From positions 4,641,368 through 4,705,367 of the forward strand of contig NC_133914.1 in the NCBI RefSeq assembly GCF_964199755.1: 64,000 nucleotides of DNA. Direction: 5' to 3'. The notes below the pieces were generated by a model, which was not told where the DNA came from, searched no databases, and worked only from the letters and a program-made list of their open reading frames with translations. This DNA comes from Larus michahellis (Eukaryota; Chordata; Aves; Charadriiformes; Laridae). The position numbers and the translations under genes were made by a program. Shown here piece by piece: positions 1 to 12,602 of the stretch (positions are counted from its first letter, which is position 1; each line of letters starts with the position of its first letter).

Positions 1-553
1 ATTGTGCACTATTGCCAAAAACCGATTATTTGACAGTGGGATGCAGCAGAGAACAGACATTTAAAGCCCATTTTCTTGCAGCACTGCCAGTATTCACTGG
101 AAAGGAAGAGCCATCAGATCAACTGTCTGCTGTTGCAATGAGAAAACTAGCTGAAAATGTCCTTCATCTAAAAGGCCACGCGGCCGCAACAGGATCATCC
201 ATCTTTACTTTAAAAATCCCTCAGGATGGAGGCTTTATATGTGCTCTGCCTGGTGGCATCAAGAATCTGGAGGTTTAGCTCTCTTTTAAATAAGCAACCG
301 TTACACCCCCTCCAGCTAAATCCCGACACCGCATCCTCAGTGTCCGTGAGGAGACCTTTTGGAGAGGCAGAGCACGAAGTCCTGCCAAAGCCGGAGGGGG
401 AGGGAGAGGGGAGATATGCTGCTGGTTGTCTGAAAACCCTTGGCACATCTTTGGTTACGGGATGAAAAAGGAAGTGGTGGAAGATTTGGCCACCTGATTC
501 TTTAAGATGATGTTAACCCAGGAGAGAAAGGGAGGAAGGGGACGGGACCATGG
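1..553 (-). other. WASF2: WASF2 3'UTR, partial
   Basis: Sequence downstream of the WASF2 stop on the minus strand. No AATAAA on the minus strand was found here, so the UTR is inferred to continue beyond the window edge. Mammalian WASF2 also has a long 3'UTR. Short open frames on either strand in this stretch have no recognisable product. Confidence 0.7.
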
Positions 554-711
554 TTAATCCGACCATTCGTCCTCATCGAACTCCGAAGAGTCGTCCTCAG
601 AGTCGCTGTACTCCACAGCGATGCGGCGCGACAGGATGGTTGCCACATCATTGCCCACAACGTCCCGCTTCTCCTGTTCCCGCTGCTCCTCCACCTTGCG
701 GAGCTGGAAGC
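554..711 (-). CDS. WASF2: WASF2 exon 9, WH2 end, connector and acidic tail
   Basis: Acceptor CCAACAG at 712-718; stop TAA at 554-556. It encodes residues 449-500: [17 protein letters not shown] (end of WH2), [20 protein letters not shown] (connector), then the acidic segment [15 protein letters not shown] with the Arp2/3-contacting Trp498. This C-terminal VCA module binds G-actin and Arp2/3 and is masked in the inactive complex (family knowledge). Confidence 0.97.
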
Positions 712-3700
712 CTGTTGGGAAGAAGGCAACGGAGGGGATCATGCAAAGGCTTTGGTCACACTGAGATCTCCAAAGCAGCCATCCCTTTGACACAATCCTC
801 CGAGCAAGGCAGCCTGTCCTCTGCCAGAGAGTATTGGACACGCTGTGGGATAACACTGGTGGTGAATGACAGCCAAGACAGGCTGGGTGGGCAGCAGGAA
901 TGGGAAGCGGATCATTTCCCTGCTCCTCTGAGGGGTTAAACCACTCGCAAACTTGGACCACACCAAATCCAGCACTCCAAAGGCGCAGGTGGGGGCATAA
1001 AACCTAGCGAGGTTGTCATCAGGGTGGGCAGACAAGGAGGGACCGCAAGGGACAGGTCTCAAGTGGCGAGGCAGTCGCACCACTGCTCACGAGATGGCTC
1101 CCAAGTGCTCGCACTTGGATACCGTGGGGTTTTTTTCCAGCGGAAAAGGAGAAGGTTGGAATCGAAAGAAAACCTTACCTTGACGAATAGCTGAAAGCAG
1201 ATCACTCCTGGCATCGCTAACCGCAGGCAAGGATGACTTGGGCTTGGAGGAGGAGGTGTCTGAGGGTGGAGGAGGTGGCGGGGGACCATCCAGGCCACTG
1301 GAAGACAGAGGCGGTGGGCCAGGAGGCGGTGGTGGTGGAGGGGGAGGCGGCGCGCTCCCACTGCCCGGCTGCGGCAGCGGAGGTGGGAGCACGCTGGCAT
1401 ATTCGACTGCTGGAGGGGGTGGCGGCGGCGGCGGGGCAGCAAACTCGGGGTGAGGAGGGAAAGAAGGGGGCGAGGGTGGTGGTGGGGTTCCTGGGGATGG
1501 GAAGCCCATGGGAGGGGGTGGAGGGGGAGTGTTTCCCATCAGTGGTGGTGGTGGAGGTGGTGCCGGAGGGGGAGCAAAGCCCGGCCTGGCTGCTGAGGGG
1601 GATCCGATCGGAGGAGCTGGTGGCGGGTGACTCGGGCTAACCAGGCTGGATCGTTTGGTCCCTCCAGAACCAGAACCTCTTTGGTTGTCTACAGGATAGC
1701 TGTTGCAAGAGAACGAGAGAGAGTGAGAGAAATAAAGCTATTAGCTGTGAGGCCACATTAGACTGTACAGTCTCAATGTTAACGCAAATCATGTGTGTTT
1801 GTTGCAGCCCAGACGAAAAAAAAAAAATAAAAATCTAAGTTCCAGCTTTAACTGGTGTTTCCATGAGAGCTCACTCCTCGGTTTTAGTTCCCTCGCAGTG
1901 TTTCTTTTGGCCTACACCACCAGAACAACGGAAAGCTTCTGGGGACTGGCAGAAACGCTATCACCCGCCCCATCTCCCGGGCTGACAAGAACATGAGCCA
2001 TCTCACCTCTCCACCAGAGGCCAGGCGTCACGTCTGAGCTCAGAGCAGCCTCCTGGCTTAAGAGCTCCTGCAGCAACGCAAGCCACTACCCCTCCACGCT
2101 GAGGTCAGGCTTGTGACACGCCACGCAGGGACGTCTACCATGATAAATCGCACAAGGACTGGTGGGTGTGCCAGGAAAGCATATGCTCTGAACACCTGCT
2201 AGGAACAGATCTCTTCACCGGATTCCACGGCTCGGAGCTGGAGTGTGGCAGCCATGTCTCATAGCTCGCCGTGGGGAGTGAAGAGGAAGACACGGAAACC
2301 CAACGTGCTTTTAAGGAAAGCACCGATTCAGGAGTGACCAAATCTCCCATTTATGGAAGCTGGGTTTATACCAGAAAACACTACTGCCCATAAGATACCG
2401 TAATACCTTATGCACGTGTAAGGGAAGTCCTAAACTGACGCCTCCTTCCATGGTAAGACAGAAAAATAAGTTACACTTGCCACAAAAACATCGCATTTTT
2501 TAACAGTGCACAGTGCTGATCCAAGACAGACTACTGGAGATCAAACCTAGCTCCCAGGGTTCTTTAAAAACAACCACCAAAACAAAACCAGAGAGGGGGG
2601 GATCTCTGTGGCTAGGCAGAGATCTAAGCAACCGCATAAGGCTGCATAAGCTCCATCTGAAAGCTCGTTTCTGCTCTGCCCTAGAGGAACATGCTGCAGA
2701 GTGGAGTGCTTGGTCTCTCTGACACATCAGAAGAGCCTTTTCTGCAGCATTGCTGCCTTTGGATAAGATGGAGACAAGCTAACGCAGTCCTGTCTATCAG
2801 ACGTACTTCCTCCTGTTACTCTTGACTCTGTTTTACTGCCTTTAAAAAAAAAAGAAGCTACTCTTTTGTTTCACCTTTTATGTCTTGAGCCACTGCTGGA
2901 CCATAACTCTCATCTCCAGGGGTGACTGGAAGTCACCATTTCATCTGATACAAAGCAGCTGCCCTGAACTTGCACTGAAGTCTCTGGGAAGAAGTCAGCT
3001 GGCGTGCTCAAGTCCTTTAAATTTAACTACATCTACATCTTCAGCGCCCACGTTGTGCATTTGTCGAAGATCCCAGGGCAAACGGCGACAAAAAACACAG
3101 GCAAAAGAGCTGTGCAAAGAACCACTTCTATCAGGAAGGTACATGCTCTGGAACAACTGCGTCGGAGCCAGATCATTAATTAGGACCCCACTCTTCTAGA
3201 AAAAGGGAAATAAGTCTGCTCTAGTTCTCGCCCAAGCCCATTCTCCTGTTCCACACGGGAACAACGCCGGTGGCTGGGATTTCTGGAGAGCTGTGCTGCC
3301 TGTGCCTCTGTCCCTGCCTGCAGTTGCACTTCCCCTCCAGACAGGAGCATTCTGATTCCCATACAACACCCGTTAGGAAGTTATGCTGAACTATCTCAGC
3401 CTGTCTCATGTCATCCTTTTACACCACCTACTACTCCTTGGTGACAGAAGGGATCCCGTAGGCTTACCTAAATTCCACCGGGGGTGGAGGCAGGCTGTCA
3501 TCTGGGAATGAAGGAGGTGGTGGCACAATAGAGTCAGTCTGCGGCGGTGGCGGGTAGCAGTTCACGTCCATGCTTTCGTTTGAACCGATGCTGCCGTTCT
3601 GATACACCATGTTAGAGGGGTACCTGCAGGAAAGCAAGACAAGCCATTTATTTAAAGAGTTCAAAGCGATGTCTAAAGCTCATTTATCCCCTCACCCACA

Positions 3701-6700
3701 GGAGCTTTGCCTCCTGGAAGGGTTACAACAAACAACCGTGCAGCAGTTCAACCACCGAACGCCAGCAATATTAACCCAGTGGATGGATCAACCTGCGGGA
3801 TTTAGAAATGAGGTTTTTCTAGCAGGAATGGCTTTGCCCAGCACAGTGGGACCCGCCTTCAGGTGGGACCTCATCAACCACCACAACAGGATACACAAAA
3901 CAAAACCCTAAAGCAACATTCAAGAAAAAAAAGTCTCTCTTTCTCAAAGCATCCCATACGAAGAAGCAGGTACAGCTGTACTGCTTTGCTCTGCCTAATT
4001 CTTTGGCTAGAATTTGCCCAGATGCTCCCAATGTTTGTTTATTGCTACCACACAGCAGAACAGTACGAGTATCTATTTTAGTGAATAAGAAAACACCAAA
4101 ATATGTTTCTTAGAGAAAAAAAAAAAACCCAACCACATTTATAAGAGTGTGTTTTGGCCCATTTGGACGTGAAGGACTCCCAATTACATTGGGTGTCAGC
4201 AGCAGCAAAAGAGAAGAGGTACTCAAAGATGCCAAAAAATAAGCTTGAGAACAGAACATCGAGAAGAACCCAAGAAACAGCGATGCCATTAAAAGCAAGT
4301 ATCCAGAGCTGAAATAGCACTGAAGGAAGAGCCCACTCTCCCAATCAACTTTCAATGAGCTCATTTCACTGTGGGGTGGTAGAACCACCCCGTTCTTGGG
4401 GGACTCTGGACCTCCACTGAATTCAAAGGCACGAACACGCTTACACGAGAAATCAGAGGAGCAAGGAAAGGGTGCTGTTGTGCCGCTCGATTCCTCTGCT
4501 AGAAACCAAACCCGTTCTCCTATTAAACTAAAAGCAAGTTTTATTTTTAGCCGGAGAGTGTGATTTAAAGAGAGATTTTTCTTATATGAAAGGAAGCTGC
4601 AAGGAGCGAGCGAGCAGTGCATTGTGGGGAATTCGGTCCGCTTCCAGCCTTGCTGGTGTCAAAAGTTAAATGAATTCCCAAACCAGAAGCGCCAAAGAGA
4701 GATCTCTAGCTTGAAATACTTGGACGGGGACAGCCCCCCGCTTCAACTTTCGGGTGTGAAGAGCCATTTGTGAAATGTAACAAAAGCAATGGCACAATAC
4801 CACCGCGATGCCACCCCGCTCCTCAGCAGAAGGCCCAGAGGCTGGGTACGATGGGAAGGGCATCGCGATGGGGCAGGGAGCCGAAGCTCTCAACACTCCT
4901 GTGCCCACAAAGACAGGCAGCCGAGAGCAGACTCGCTACCGAAGCTGTTCCTGCCACCTCGTTCAAACCGTGCAGCTCCCTGATTTATTTAGCAAATTTT
5001 AAATCAGCAGACGGATTTACTTTGGAGAATCTGATTAGTGGCAGTATCGATCGGCGCTGTGCAGCGGATCTGGAGAAGCTGCAGAGCACGGTGAACTGCA
5101 TTATAATCAACAACGCCCGCCCGCTCCCCCTCGCTGGGGAGCCGAGCAGAGCCCCAGACTTGCTTACCCAGCAGGACCGTGTTTGTCCTTTGACTCAACA
5201 AATTCTTGTCCCATTTTCAGCTTCTCCCACTCTTCTTTCCGGGTCTTGATTTTCCGCGGATTCACGTTTCCTCGGTTCGGATTCTCCTTTTTCTCTTTCT
5301 AAGGGAGGAGGAATCAAACAGAAACCTTATTTTGCTTTAAGCTCACTGGGAATAGGGAGGGACAGGACAGCCCTGTAGCAGTTTCAAGAAGATACGTTCT
5401 CAAAGAGGGCCAGGGTTTTTAATTTACTTTTCCGATTGCTGCAAGCTCCAAAGATCTCCCATACGAAGAAGTCGGGGCACAGATAGCATAAAAAGAAAGA
5501 GACAGGCAACATCAGATTTCCCCAGTGCAGCCCAGACACGATGCCATCGTTACTCCCCGGCACGACCACCTTGAAGGCAGAGCGGAAGCTCAGTTTCCCC
5601 ACATCGATTCAGTTTTCAGCCTCTGCCAAATCTCACCGTCACTTTGCTGGTGTTAAGTGCTTTGGGTGTGCAATACGGACACTTGCCCGAACTGGGCTTT
5701 AACTAGCCTCATTCTCTGTATTCTGACATGCCCGAACTCTCTCCTTCGTTATCTTGACTGAAAAATCATTATGTGTTGTGATATTTAATACACCAGTTGC
5801 TCAAACGCTAAATAAAGTATACTCAAACCGAATCTTTCGCGGTGTAAGTTTCAGTGTTGGTAAACATGGGTCCAAATCCCCAAGCAACCAAACCAGGACC
5901 TTTACCTGGCATTTTCAGCTTAATTGGGTTTGTTAAGCCTCCCGCTTGCCCCTAATTTAACATTAAGGCCTGGTTTTGCACTCGTGAAGGGACGTTTTCT
6001 CCTTCCTTCATTCTTCCACAGTAGAATTTATTACAGCACTCAACGCTCAGCGGTGCCGGGGCAGTGGGATTTGCACTGCTTCAACACTGAACAGACCCCT
6101 ATGGAACATCAGAAGGGCAGAAAAAGACTCCAAGACAACTTTCTCCCCTGCTGACTGCACCAGCGCTATGTTTGAGGACTACAAATTAAGCCATTATAAC
6201 CACACCAAGACAGTGGCATTTGGAAAAAACAGATTAAGGGTATCTTTGTTTTCTTTTTTCAATTAACGAGGATGAGGTAAGCCAGATAAAAACTTCAGTG
6301 AGCTGATCCCTAAAGAGTTTAAGAGAGCAAACGTGAATTTTTGGATAGCAACTTTGGAGTCCGAGATTCATTAACACTTCCCACCTCCTGTTCTTCCCCG
6401 ACATGCCTCTGTTGGCAGAGATCTCCCATTTCCTCACCCTATGTTTCCGCTTCTCTTTCATAATATCCTTGGTGTCCTGAAGCATTTTCTCTTTCCAAAG
6501 GTCAAAGAAATATGAAGGATCTGTGTAGAATTTAAGCGCCTCTTTGCCATCATCCCTAGAACAGGGAGGGGGGAAAAAAAAAAAATAAAAAAACCACACA
6601 AACAAGGACGAAGTCATGCATTTGTTCGAAGCCCAAAGAAAACACAAGCCACAACGCCAGATGACAGTTTAAAAGTCTGCAGAGAGAAGGTCAAACATGC

Positions 6701-9700
6701 TGCTCTCGCCTCTGTCCTCCATTTCGGAACAGGCAGCGGACCCACAGCCTCGTGTGTCCCAACTCTCCCACTTGCCCTCGCTTTTGCCCTCTCGCAAACT
6801 CTCCATTCCTCAGCACCTGAAGAGCCGAACTGCTCTGAACAACCACCAAGAGAGAAGCAGGTCTCTCACTTCAACTCCCACTTGTTTGTGTTGTATTTTT
6901 GGTGCGGAAAAAAAACCTTCTGCAGCCCTGGAACCCTAAATCAGACCAGCAGCGTCCTTGAAACTCATGAGTGAGCACACACACACACACACGACTCTCC
7001 TCCTACTTTGCAGTGCAGCCGCGTCTGGCAGAAGACAGCTGCCTCCAGCTATCTGTAATTACTTTTTACCTGTTCAAAAGATATTTATGGATGTGGGCTA
7101 ACTCTCTGTATTCTGACCCCCTTTACTTCTACTACCAACAAGATGAAATCAGAGCGGGACTGCTCAGGAGAACTGGTTACACAGCCAGTCTAGGTCACAT
7201 CAGATGTCTCAGACCGGGCACAGAAGGCCACAGAAAGCATCTCCAGATCTACAGGAGTCTGCTGCACCCACCTGGGTGAGAGCCACTTACAGATGTATGC
7301 TCTGCAGTTTGCACTGCGGCTTTCTGGAAAGAAGCCACAGGGCTACAGAGAAGCAGAAGAAAAATGCATCATCTGCACAACACCTAGCATCTTTATGCAG
7401 TGCCAGCCAAGCCTTGCCCCAAGGCAGTCAACAAAAGTGACAGCAGGTAACCAAATATATAATTTTCTAGCTACGCTCATTTGTACAGCCCCAAAAGCAG
7501 AGTTTCACGTAATCCAGAAGATGGAGATTTCCTGGTGGATCTCAGTTTAGCAACTCCATTTCCCTCTGGAAACGGCTACTTCAGTACAGCACGGGATAGG
7601 AAACGACCTCCTCAGCGGGTTGGGAGGAAGAGGTCCTCCTCTGTGAGGGAACAAGGGGACAAGGTCGTGTCGCATCCATACCTGTACGGTGAGAGAATGT
7701 TGAGAGGTGGAGGATTATTGCAGGTCCTATAGGTTTCAAGGACAGGCACGGGGAGAGAATCTCTGTCGAAGAGCTTCTGGTCCTGAGTAGTGGAGCTTTT
7801 GAAGGCCTTCCTGGTGTTAATGCCTTGCAGGGAGACTGTAAGAAAGAGGAGAGAGCAAGTGAAGAACAGCTTGACCCAGGCCAACGACACTGAAGATCAA
7901 GTAGCAAACATCTGATTTCAGTTGGAGTTCTTGGCATGCTTAGCACTTCTTAAGGTCAGGTTCCTTTTCCCACAGATCTCTTGGGAAACCCAGCAAATCT
8001 CAGATCACGCCGTGCCAAGATCCACTGCTATATAGACACGGCTCTCTTGAGAGTTGCCAATGTGGTTTCAAACCCCCGCGACCAAGACTCAAGAAGTGCA
8101 CCGCTATCAAACCGCTGAAAAGCGAGTTTCCACATGGGGACTTGCTAACGAGCAAACCTAGACTCGGCCAGAAAGGGCATCCACGGTGCTTTTTCAGGAG
8201 GGGAGGAAACGGTCCCTCTTAGTCCAAGAGAAGAACGTTCCAACACCCATTGCAGCGTCATGCTCATTTTATGGCTGTGAACCAACCACGCTGATTCAAT
8301 GAGAATCTTTACTGTGCTTGGTCTGCAAGGACCGCGCTCCACTCCATTACCTTCTTCCTCTTTGGGATCCAGCTGAGTGACTTTGACTTGCAAGCGGTCA
8401 ACTCTCTCGACTAGAACGCTCACCCGAGAGGCAAAGGTGTTGGCTTGAGTAAACAACTCTCCAAATATGTCTTCTGCAAATTTACCTGGAATATTAAAGT
8501 GTCCACATTACCCTCCTGAGCCACATCAGACCATATTCAGTCTCCCAGCTTGTTTTCTTGAAGAATGAAGAAAGAACGAACGAACAAACCGGGCTTTTTT
8601 TTCCAAGTTTGTCAGGGTTGAGTTTAACATCCAGGAAGAAAAAAGCTCTGGTTCCACCAAAACCTGACAGTTTCAAGGGATCTTCAAGCAATAAAGAAAC
8701 AACTGAGACATACTTTCAAGCCATTACTAAAGTAACAAAGCGAGGAGGGTTGACAACACCATACTGGTCTGAATCTACATGGGTCTGTAGGTCCTTTAAG
8801 ATTCTCTGCTGTTCTGTTTATTAGACAAGGAAATACAGTTAGATTTTTATTGCTCTGGAGAATCTCAAAGGCTCCCAGTCTCCAGCAGGCCTGCCTCCAG
8901 GGTAACTGGCACATATTTACAAGCTCAAAGTACTCTGGGACTCGAGAGCAGACCCAGTCCTTGATCCTAAAGCCTGAGCTATAACCGCAGACGAAAGCAC
9001 TGACCCTTTTGTTCCTTCAGGTGGCAGTGTCTGAAAAATTGATGCATTCACGTTTATTCTAAATCAAAACCAAAGGGGAACTTCTCAAACAGGGATGTTC
9101 TCTCGGTAACAGCTTGGATTGCCCAGTGGGCTGCTACAACAAACATCATCCATTGTTTGGACTATGAGAGCGCCTAGGGGCTTGGATCAGGAGCTCGCCG
9201 CGCCACTTAGAAGCATAACAAAAAGATGTCTCCTCTCCTTAAGAGTTTAAAATCTACGCATGCAACAAGAGATCGCCACAGGTAGACAGAGATGGGAGGA
9301 CTGGGAGAAAACCCAAGAACTTACAGTAAGTACTGGCTTTTCGTTCTGCTCTCAGGCATGACCCAAGCCAGGGAGCCCAAACCACACCGAGGACAAGGCT
9401 GATCAGAGCAGACTTGGCACTGACAGCAGACACAGGCCCATGGAGTTCCCACTGATGGGAAACATTTCCAGCCACGGCTGTCGAGTCGAAGGCTGCTCCC
9501 AATAAGCAGTCTGGTTTTGAAGTGCATCATCATATGGTCAACAGTTTGTTCTGGAATCTGTTACTCCTAAAGATCCTCTCCGACATTCAGGAAAGGATAA
9601 CCAGTTGGAAGCCTAACTCTAACAGCACTTTCGGAAAAATCTGGTTGCCTGCAATGAGTCACAGCAGAAAGACAAGCGCCCCTTCCACGAGGCAACGGGA

Positions 9701-12578
9701 GGGCATCCCCCAAAGCCCAGCTGCACAAATACTTTCAGCTATCTAAACTGACATATCAGCTACTTGTGCATACTCCCGTGCAGTTCTCCTTACACTGCCA
9801 AGCACGGGGAACCAGCCAGGTTAAAAATCAACCTCCTCCACCCCTTTTGGTGGCAACGCCAGCTTGAAGTGTTTATAGGAAGCAAACGCTGGACGTTAAC
9901 TTCAACTGACCTCCTCCTTCCACTCTCCTAGGCAATACATTCTCCACATACGGTCCATTAACGAGCCCAACCAGCTTTCCTCAAATTCACGTGAAGGATT
10001 TTATTTCTGGAGCCCTAAGGGCCAGGTAGCTCTTGCTATAGCCAGGTTTTGTGAAGCGCTCTCCCTGTTCGACATCAGCACAAGACCAGCTCTCCTATTT
10101 GACCAAAGAGAGTGGACCTTTATCTATGGGATAATTTAACGCCTCCTAGCAACAGTTCAAAAAAAAAGAAAATAATTGTTAAAGTAGAAACCAAATAACA
10201 AGAACTGAAAATCACTTCTGAATTTCACAAGGAACTGCAACAAGCACTAAGGAAAAAGAATAAAGTTTTTGGTTTGCAATGCTTAGTGGTATGTTTGAAG
10301 CATAAAATAACATATGAACAGCATTGTATGTATCGGTCTTGACCCCGGGGGGAGAAGAAGGGATGGTCTGTATCCCCTTGCCCACGTAAGTGCACCTGTA
10401 CAGAGCTATCATCCAGCATCTCACATGCTCTTCTGTGTTTCACGTATATCTTCAGCTGGGGTAAGGCAGAGATTAATTTTTTGGTTTAGTTACTTTGACT
10501 GCAAAAGTGCAGCTTACAATCAGAATTATCTTTGTCATGCACTGGCAGGAAGACAGACGGCATGATTTAATAGGTCTTTCCATCTTTAGCTTGTGGATTC
10601 TATAAAGTCGCACAGAAACGCACAGTCGACTTATACAAAGTGCTACCAGCTGTGATAGTAACGAAGGGCAAACTCACTGGAATATGAAAGTTTGACAAGA
10701 TTTATGTTTGCATCTTTGTATAGAGACTGTGGTGCACTAGGCATGGCTGATTATTCACTTGACAGGGCTGTCACAGCCTACTGAACCTGCTTTACGTTCC
10801 TGTAATAGTCAACGTACGAGGAAGGAGCGCAATTCTTTTTCAGAAATAAGAGAGAGAAAAGGAGGGGAGAAGGCAGGAGTTTTGGTCATTTGGGTGCGAG
10901 CGTTCTGTAAGCGGTTAGTCTAAATAGTGCTTCATTTAAAATACTGCTAACCCCGGGGAAGAGAGGGTGGCTCGGCGTTTCCTCCCCACCTGCCTCACTG
11001 CCCTCTCGCGCAGACAAGCACGCAAGCGGCAGCAAGAGCCACCTCTCCCGAGCTTTCCCTCCAGCGCTCTCTGGGAGGTACCTGGGATTGGTCCAGCAGC
11101 ACGCACCTCCCTCCCCACGCCGCACAGCAAAGCTCCCCGGGTACCTTCCCGAGAAAGAAACCAGGCTGCGATTTGGCTTCCAGCGCTTCACCCCTCTCTG
11201 ACGGGGTAGAAGCAGAGAAGCTTGGAATATCCAAGCTGCGCAAAGGAGGTCTAAACCTGAAGGATCTTGCCACGGCTCTGTCACACTAACCCGCCGCGTG
11301 CCTTTGGACTGGGATTAGCTTTCTCTGCAGCTGAGATTTGCGCAGCTTTACTGCCTTCTTCCTCATCATTTCACATGCACGAGATGGATTTTGCCCACAC
11401 TCCACAACCACCTTGGCTACAAGACCTAACAAATGAACAACGAGGGCCAGTTGAACGCGAGCGGAGAGACTGGTCTTGCCTGTGCAGTGACATTTCTGCA
11501 ACCCAACAGAATGCCATACCGACTGGCAGCAAACGCAGGCCCAGATTTTAGCGACAGCCATGGTTTTCACTGCTGGAAAGGGACTGCACCCAAACTTTCC
11601 CTGCCACATTCACGCCATGGCAGAAGACAAGGGGCTTGCTTTGCAGAGCAAGCAGAAGCGCTTGCAGACACCACGAGGAAGCTAAACAATATATTAATTT
11701 GATTATCAAAGTCTTGCTTCAAGGGCAGAGGTGGCTAATCAGAATCCAGAGCATTTCAACAGACTAAGGAGTCATCCCAGAGAGACCACAATTAACTCTT
11801 CCTTTCTCCTATGGCACGTAGGCCCACGTTTTCCCTCCAGCCTTTACAAGGCTACTGGTCAGCCCACTGGAGAGCTGAGCTAGGCATCGCTTCGGCTCGT
11901 GCTGCCGTTGGAGCCAGCGGCCCCAAACCCCCAATACTCCAGAGGGGACGCTTGGCTCAGACTGGGGACTTTGGGTCTTGCAACGCAACAAACAGCAGGG
12001 GCAAACAGGCAGCTTCCGCGTGCGCGCTTTAATTATCTTTCATTAAAAATAAGACTACTGACACAGCGTAGATTCAACACAGTCAAGCTCCATTTAGTAG
12101 CGCGTGCAATTACAGGCACATTCCCTGACACAAGATCCTGGCTGCTCCGAGAGCCTCCCATTTTACAAGCCTGAGTTGTGCTCCATCCTTCCATCTGCAG
12201 TTTCACTGCAGCCTCTCGCACACGCACGCACACACGCACGCACACCCCCCCTTCCCCATTCTCTCTCAGATAGGAAGGCAGTGGGACCAGGGATATGAAA
12301 TTAGCATCAGATTTCTTTAGGAAAACATTTTAGCATTACCCAGGGAAGGCAGATGGGGGAGAAATAGGAACACGAGAGTAGAAAGGGAGCTAAATAAAGA
12401 GCACTAGCGACTCCTGAGGGCAACGCGCAGGCTCGCCATGGTACTCACTCAGGCTGCCCAGCTGTCGAATGACATTTGCCAGGGTGATGTTGGTCATGCA
12501 TTCCAGCTCGCTTCGAACGCTAGGCAACGTCTGACGGCACAGGTGCCTTGGCTCAATGTTCCTCGTTACTAACGGCAT
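554..12578 (-). CDS. WASF2: WASF2 (WAVE2), actin-nucleation-promoting factor; 8 coding exons
   Basis: The coding exons on the minus strand are 12449-12578, 8351-8485, 7682-7835, 6438-6555, 5168-5298, 3468-3623, 1179-1699 and 554-711. All have GT-AG borders and the phases join without a shift, giving 1503 nt: 500 residues plus stop (human WAVE2 has 498). Visible in order: the N-terminal WAVE homology domain (about 1-170, starting [12 protein letters not shown]), a lysine/arginine-rich segment (about 170-205), a proline-rich region (about 250-425) with long P runs, a WH2 motif ([14 protein letters not shown]) split by the last intron, a connector, and an acidic tail ending EDEWSD. Known role of the family: within the WAVE regulatory complex (CYFIP, NCKAP1, ABI, BRK1) it responds to Rac at the membrane and activates Arp2/3 for lamellipodia. 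No frameshift or missing key residue was seen. WASF2 rather than WASF1/3 is chosen from near-identity of the basic exon and tail and from the AHDC1 neighbour. Confidence 0.96.
1179..1699 (-). CDS. WASF2: WASF2 exon 8, polyproline region and first half of WH2
   Basis: Acceptor CAACAG at 1700-1705, donor GTAAGGTT at 1171-1178. At 521 nt it is the largest coding exon. It encodes residues 275-448 plus one base: [14 protein letters not shown], then many runs of 5 to 10 prolines broken by G, A, S or F (profilin and SH3 ligands such as IRSp53 in the family), then [20 protein letters not shown], the first half of the WH2 motif. The plus strand of this exon reads as polyglycine, an antisense artefact. 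Confidence 0.95.
3468..3623 (-). CDS. WASF2: WASF2 exon 7
   Basis: Acceptor CCTGCAG at 3624-3630, donor GTAAGCC at 3461-3467. It encodes residues 223-274 and two bases of Ser275: [48 protein letters not shown]. This starts the proline-rich linker and is less conserved than the flanking exons, as expected for a disordered region. Confidence 0.94.
5168..5298 (-). CDS. WASF2: WASF2 exon 6, basic region
   Basis: Acceptor CTTAG at 5299-5303, donor GTAAGC at 5162-5167. It encodes residues 180-222 and two bases of Gly223: [37 protein letters not shown]. It is nearly the same as the mammalian WAVE2 segment. The cluster of Lys/Arg is the basic region known to bind acidic phosphoinositides in WAVE2. 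Confidence 0.95.
6438..6555 (-). CDS. WASF2: WASF2 exon 5
   Basis: Acceptor TTCTAG at 6556-6561, donor GTGAGG at 6432-6437. It encodes residues 140-179: [39 protein letters not shown]. It completes the conserved WAVE homology domain ([11 protein letters not shown] block) and begins the basic region. It ends on a complete codon (phase 0). Confidence 0.95.
6976..6992. repeat. (CA)n microsatellite
   Basis: About eight CA units in WASF2 intron 4. Confidence 0.9.
7682..7835 (-). CDS. WASF2: WASF2 exon 4
   Basis: Acceptor TTACAG at 7836-7841, donor GTATGG at 7676-7681. It encodes residues 89-139 and two bases of Arg140: [46 protein letters not shown]. This is the meander part of the WAVE homology domain. 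The motif LPVPVLETY contains the conserved tyrosine that in WAVE proteins corresponds to a regulatory phosphosite region (family knowledge). Confidence 0.95.
8351..8485 (-). CDS. WASF2: WASF2 exon 3, WAVE homology domain
   Basis: Acceptor TTCCAG at 8486-8491, donor GTAATGG at 8344-8350. It encodes residues 44-88 plus one base of Val89: [11 protein letters not shown] then [27 protein letters not shown] and PKEEE. The regular hydrophobic spacing fits the long helices of the WAVE homology domain. Length 135 nt, entry phase 1, exit phase 1, matching its neighbours. Confidence 0.95.
8486..12448 (-). other. WASF2: WASF2 intron 2
   Basis: Nearly 4 kb between exons 3 and 2. It contains a somewhat GC-richer block near 10930-11280 and a CACG/CA-type microsatellite at 12217-12245. 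Apparent reading frames in the GC-richer block have no recognisable product and lack flanking exon signals that would fit WASF2. Nothing else was identified. Confidence 0.8.
12217..12245. repeat. (CACG/CA)n microsatellite
   Basis: Alternating CACG and CA units followed by a C run, in WASF2 intron 2. Confidence 0.8.
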
Positions 12579-12602
12579 GGTGGACCTGCTTCAGGCACTG
12601 TT
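12449..12602 (-). CDS. WASF2: WASF2 exon 2, with start codon
   Basis: The exon follows a good acceptor (pyrimidine-rich tract ending CTTTCAG at 12603-12609) and ends at donor GTGAGTAC (12441-12448). The ATG is at 12576-12578, leaving 24 nt of 5'UTR in this exon. Translation gives residues 1-43 ([16 protein letters not shown]..., ...[15 protein letters not shown]) and the first base of Ser44. The start matches the known WAVE N-terminus, so no other start is needed. It forms the beginning of the WAVE homology domain, which mediates packing into the regulatory complex. Confidence 0.96.

Larger units (their letters stand above)
712..8350 (-). other. WASF2: WASF2 introns 3-8
   Basis: Introns 712-1178, 1700-3467, 3624-5167, 5299-6437, 6556-7681 and 7836-8350, interrupted by the exons listed separately. 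All begin GT and end AG on the minus strand. Contents are unremarkable unique sequence with short A/T runs and a (CA)n tract at 6976-6992. I saw no second gene, structural RNA or intact mobile element. Confidence 0.85.

Noticed and set aside
1233..1640. Plus-strand polyglycine frame at 1.2-1.6 kb
   Set aside because: Reverse complement of the WASF2 polyproline exon, which is clearly coding on minus.
10886..11284. Minus-strand frames in the GC-richer part of WASF2 intron 2
   Set aside because: No known domain, and no exon borders consistent with the flanking WASF2 exons, which already join perfectly.
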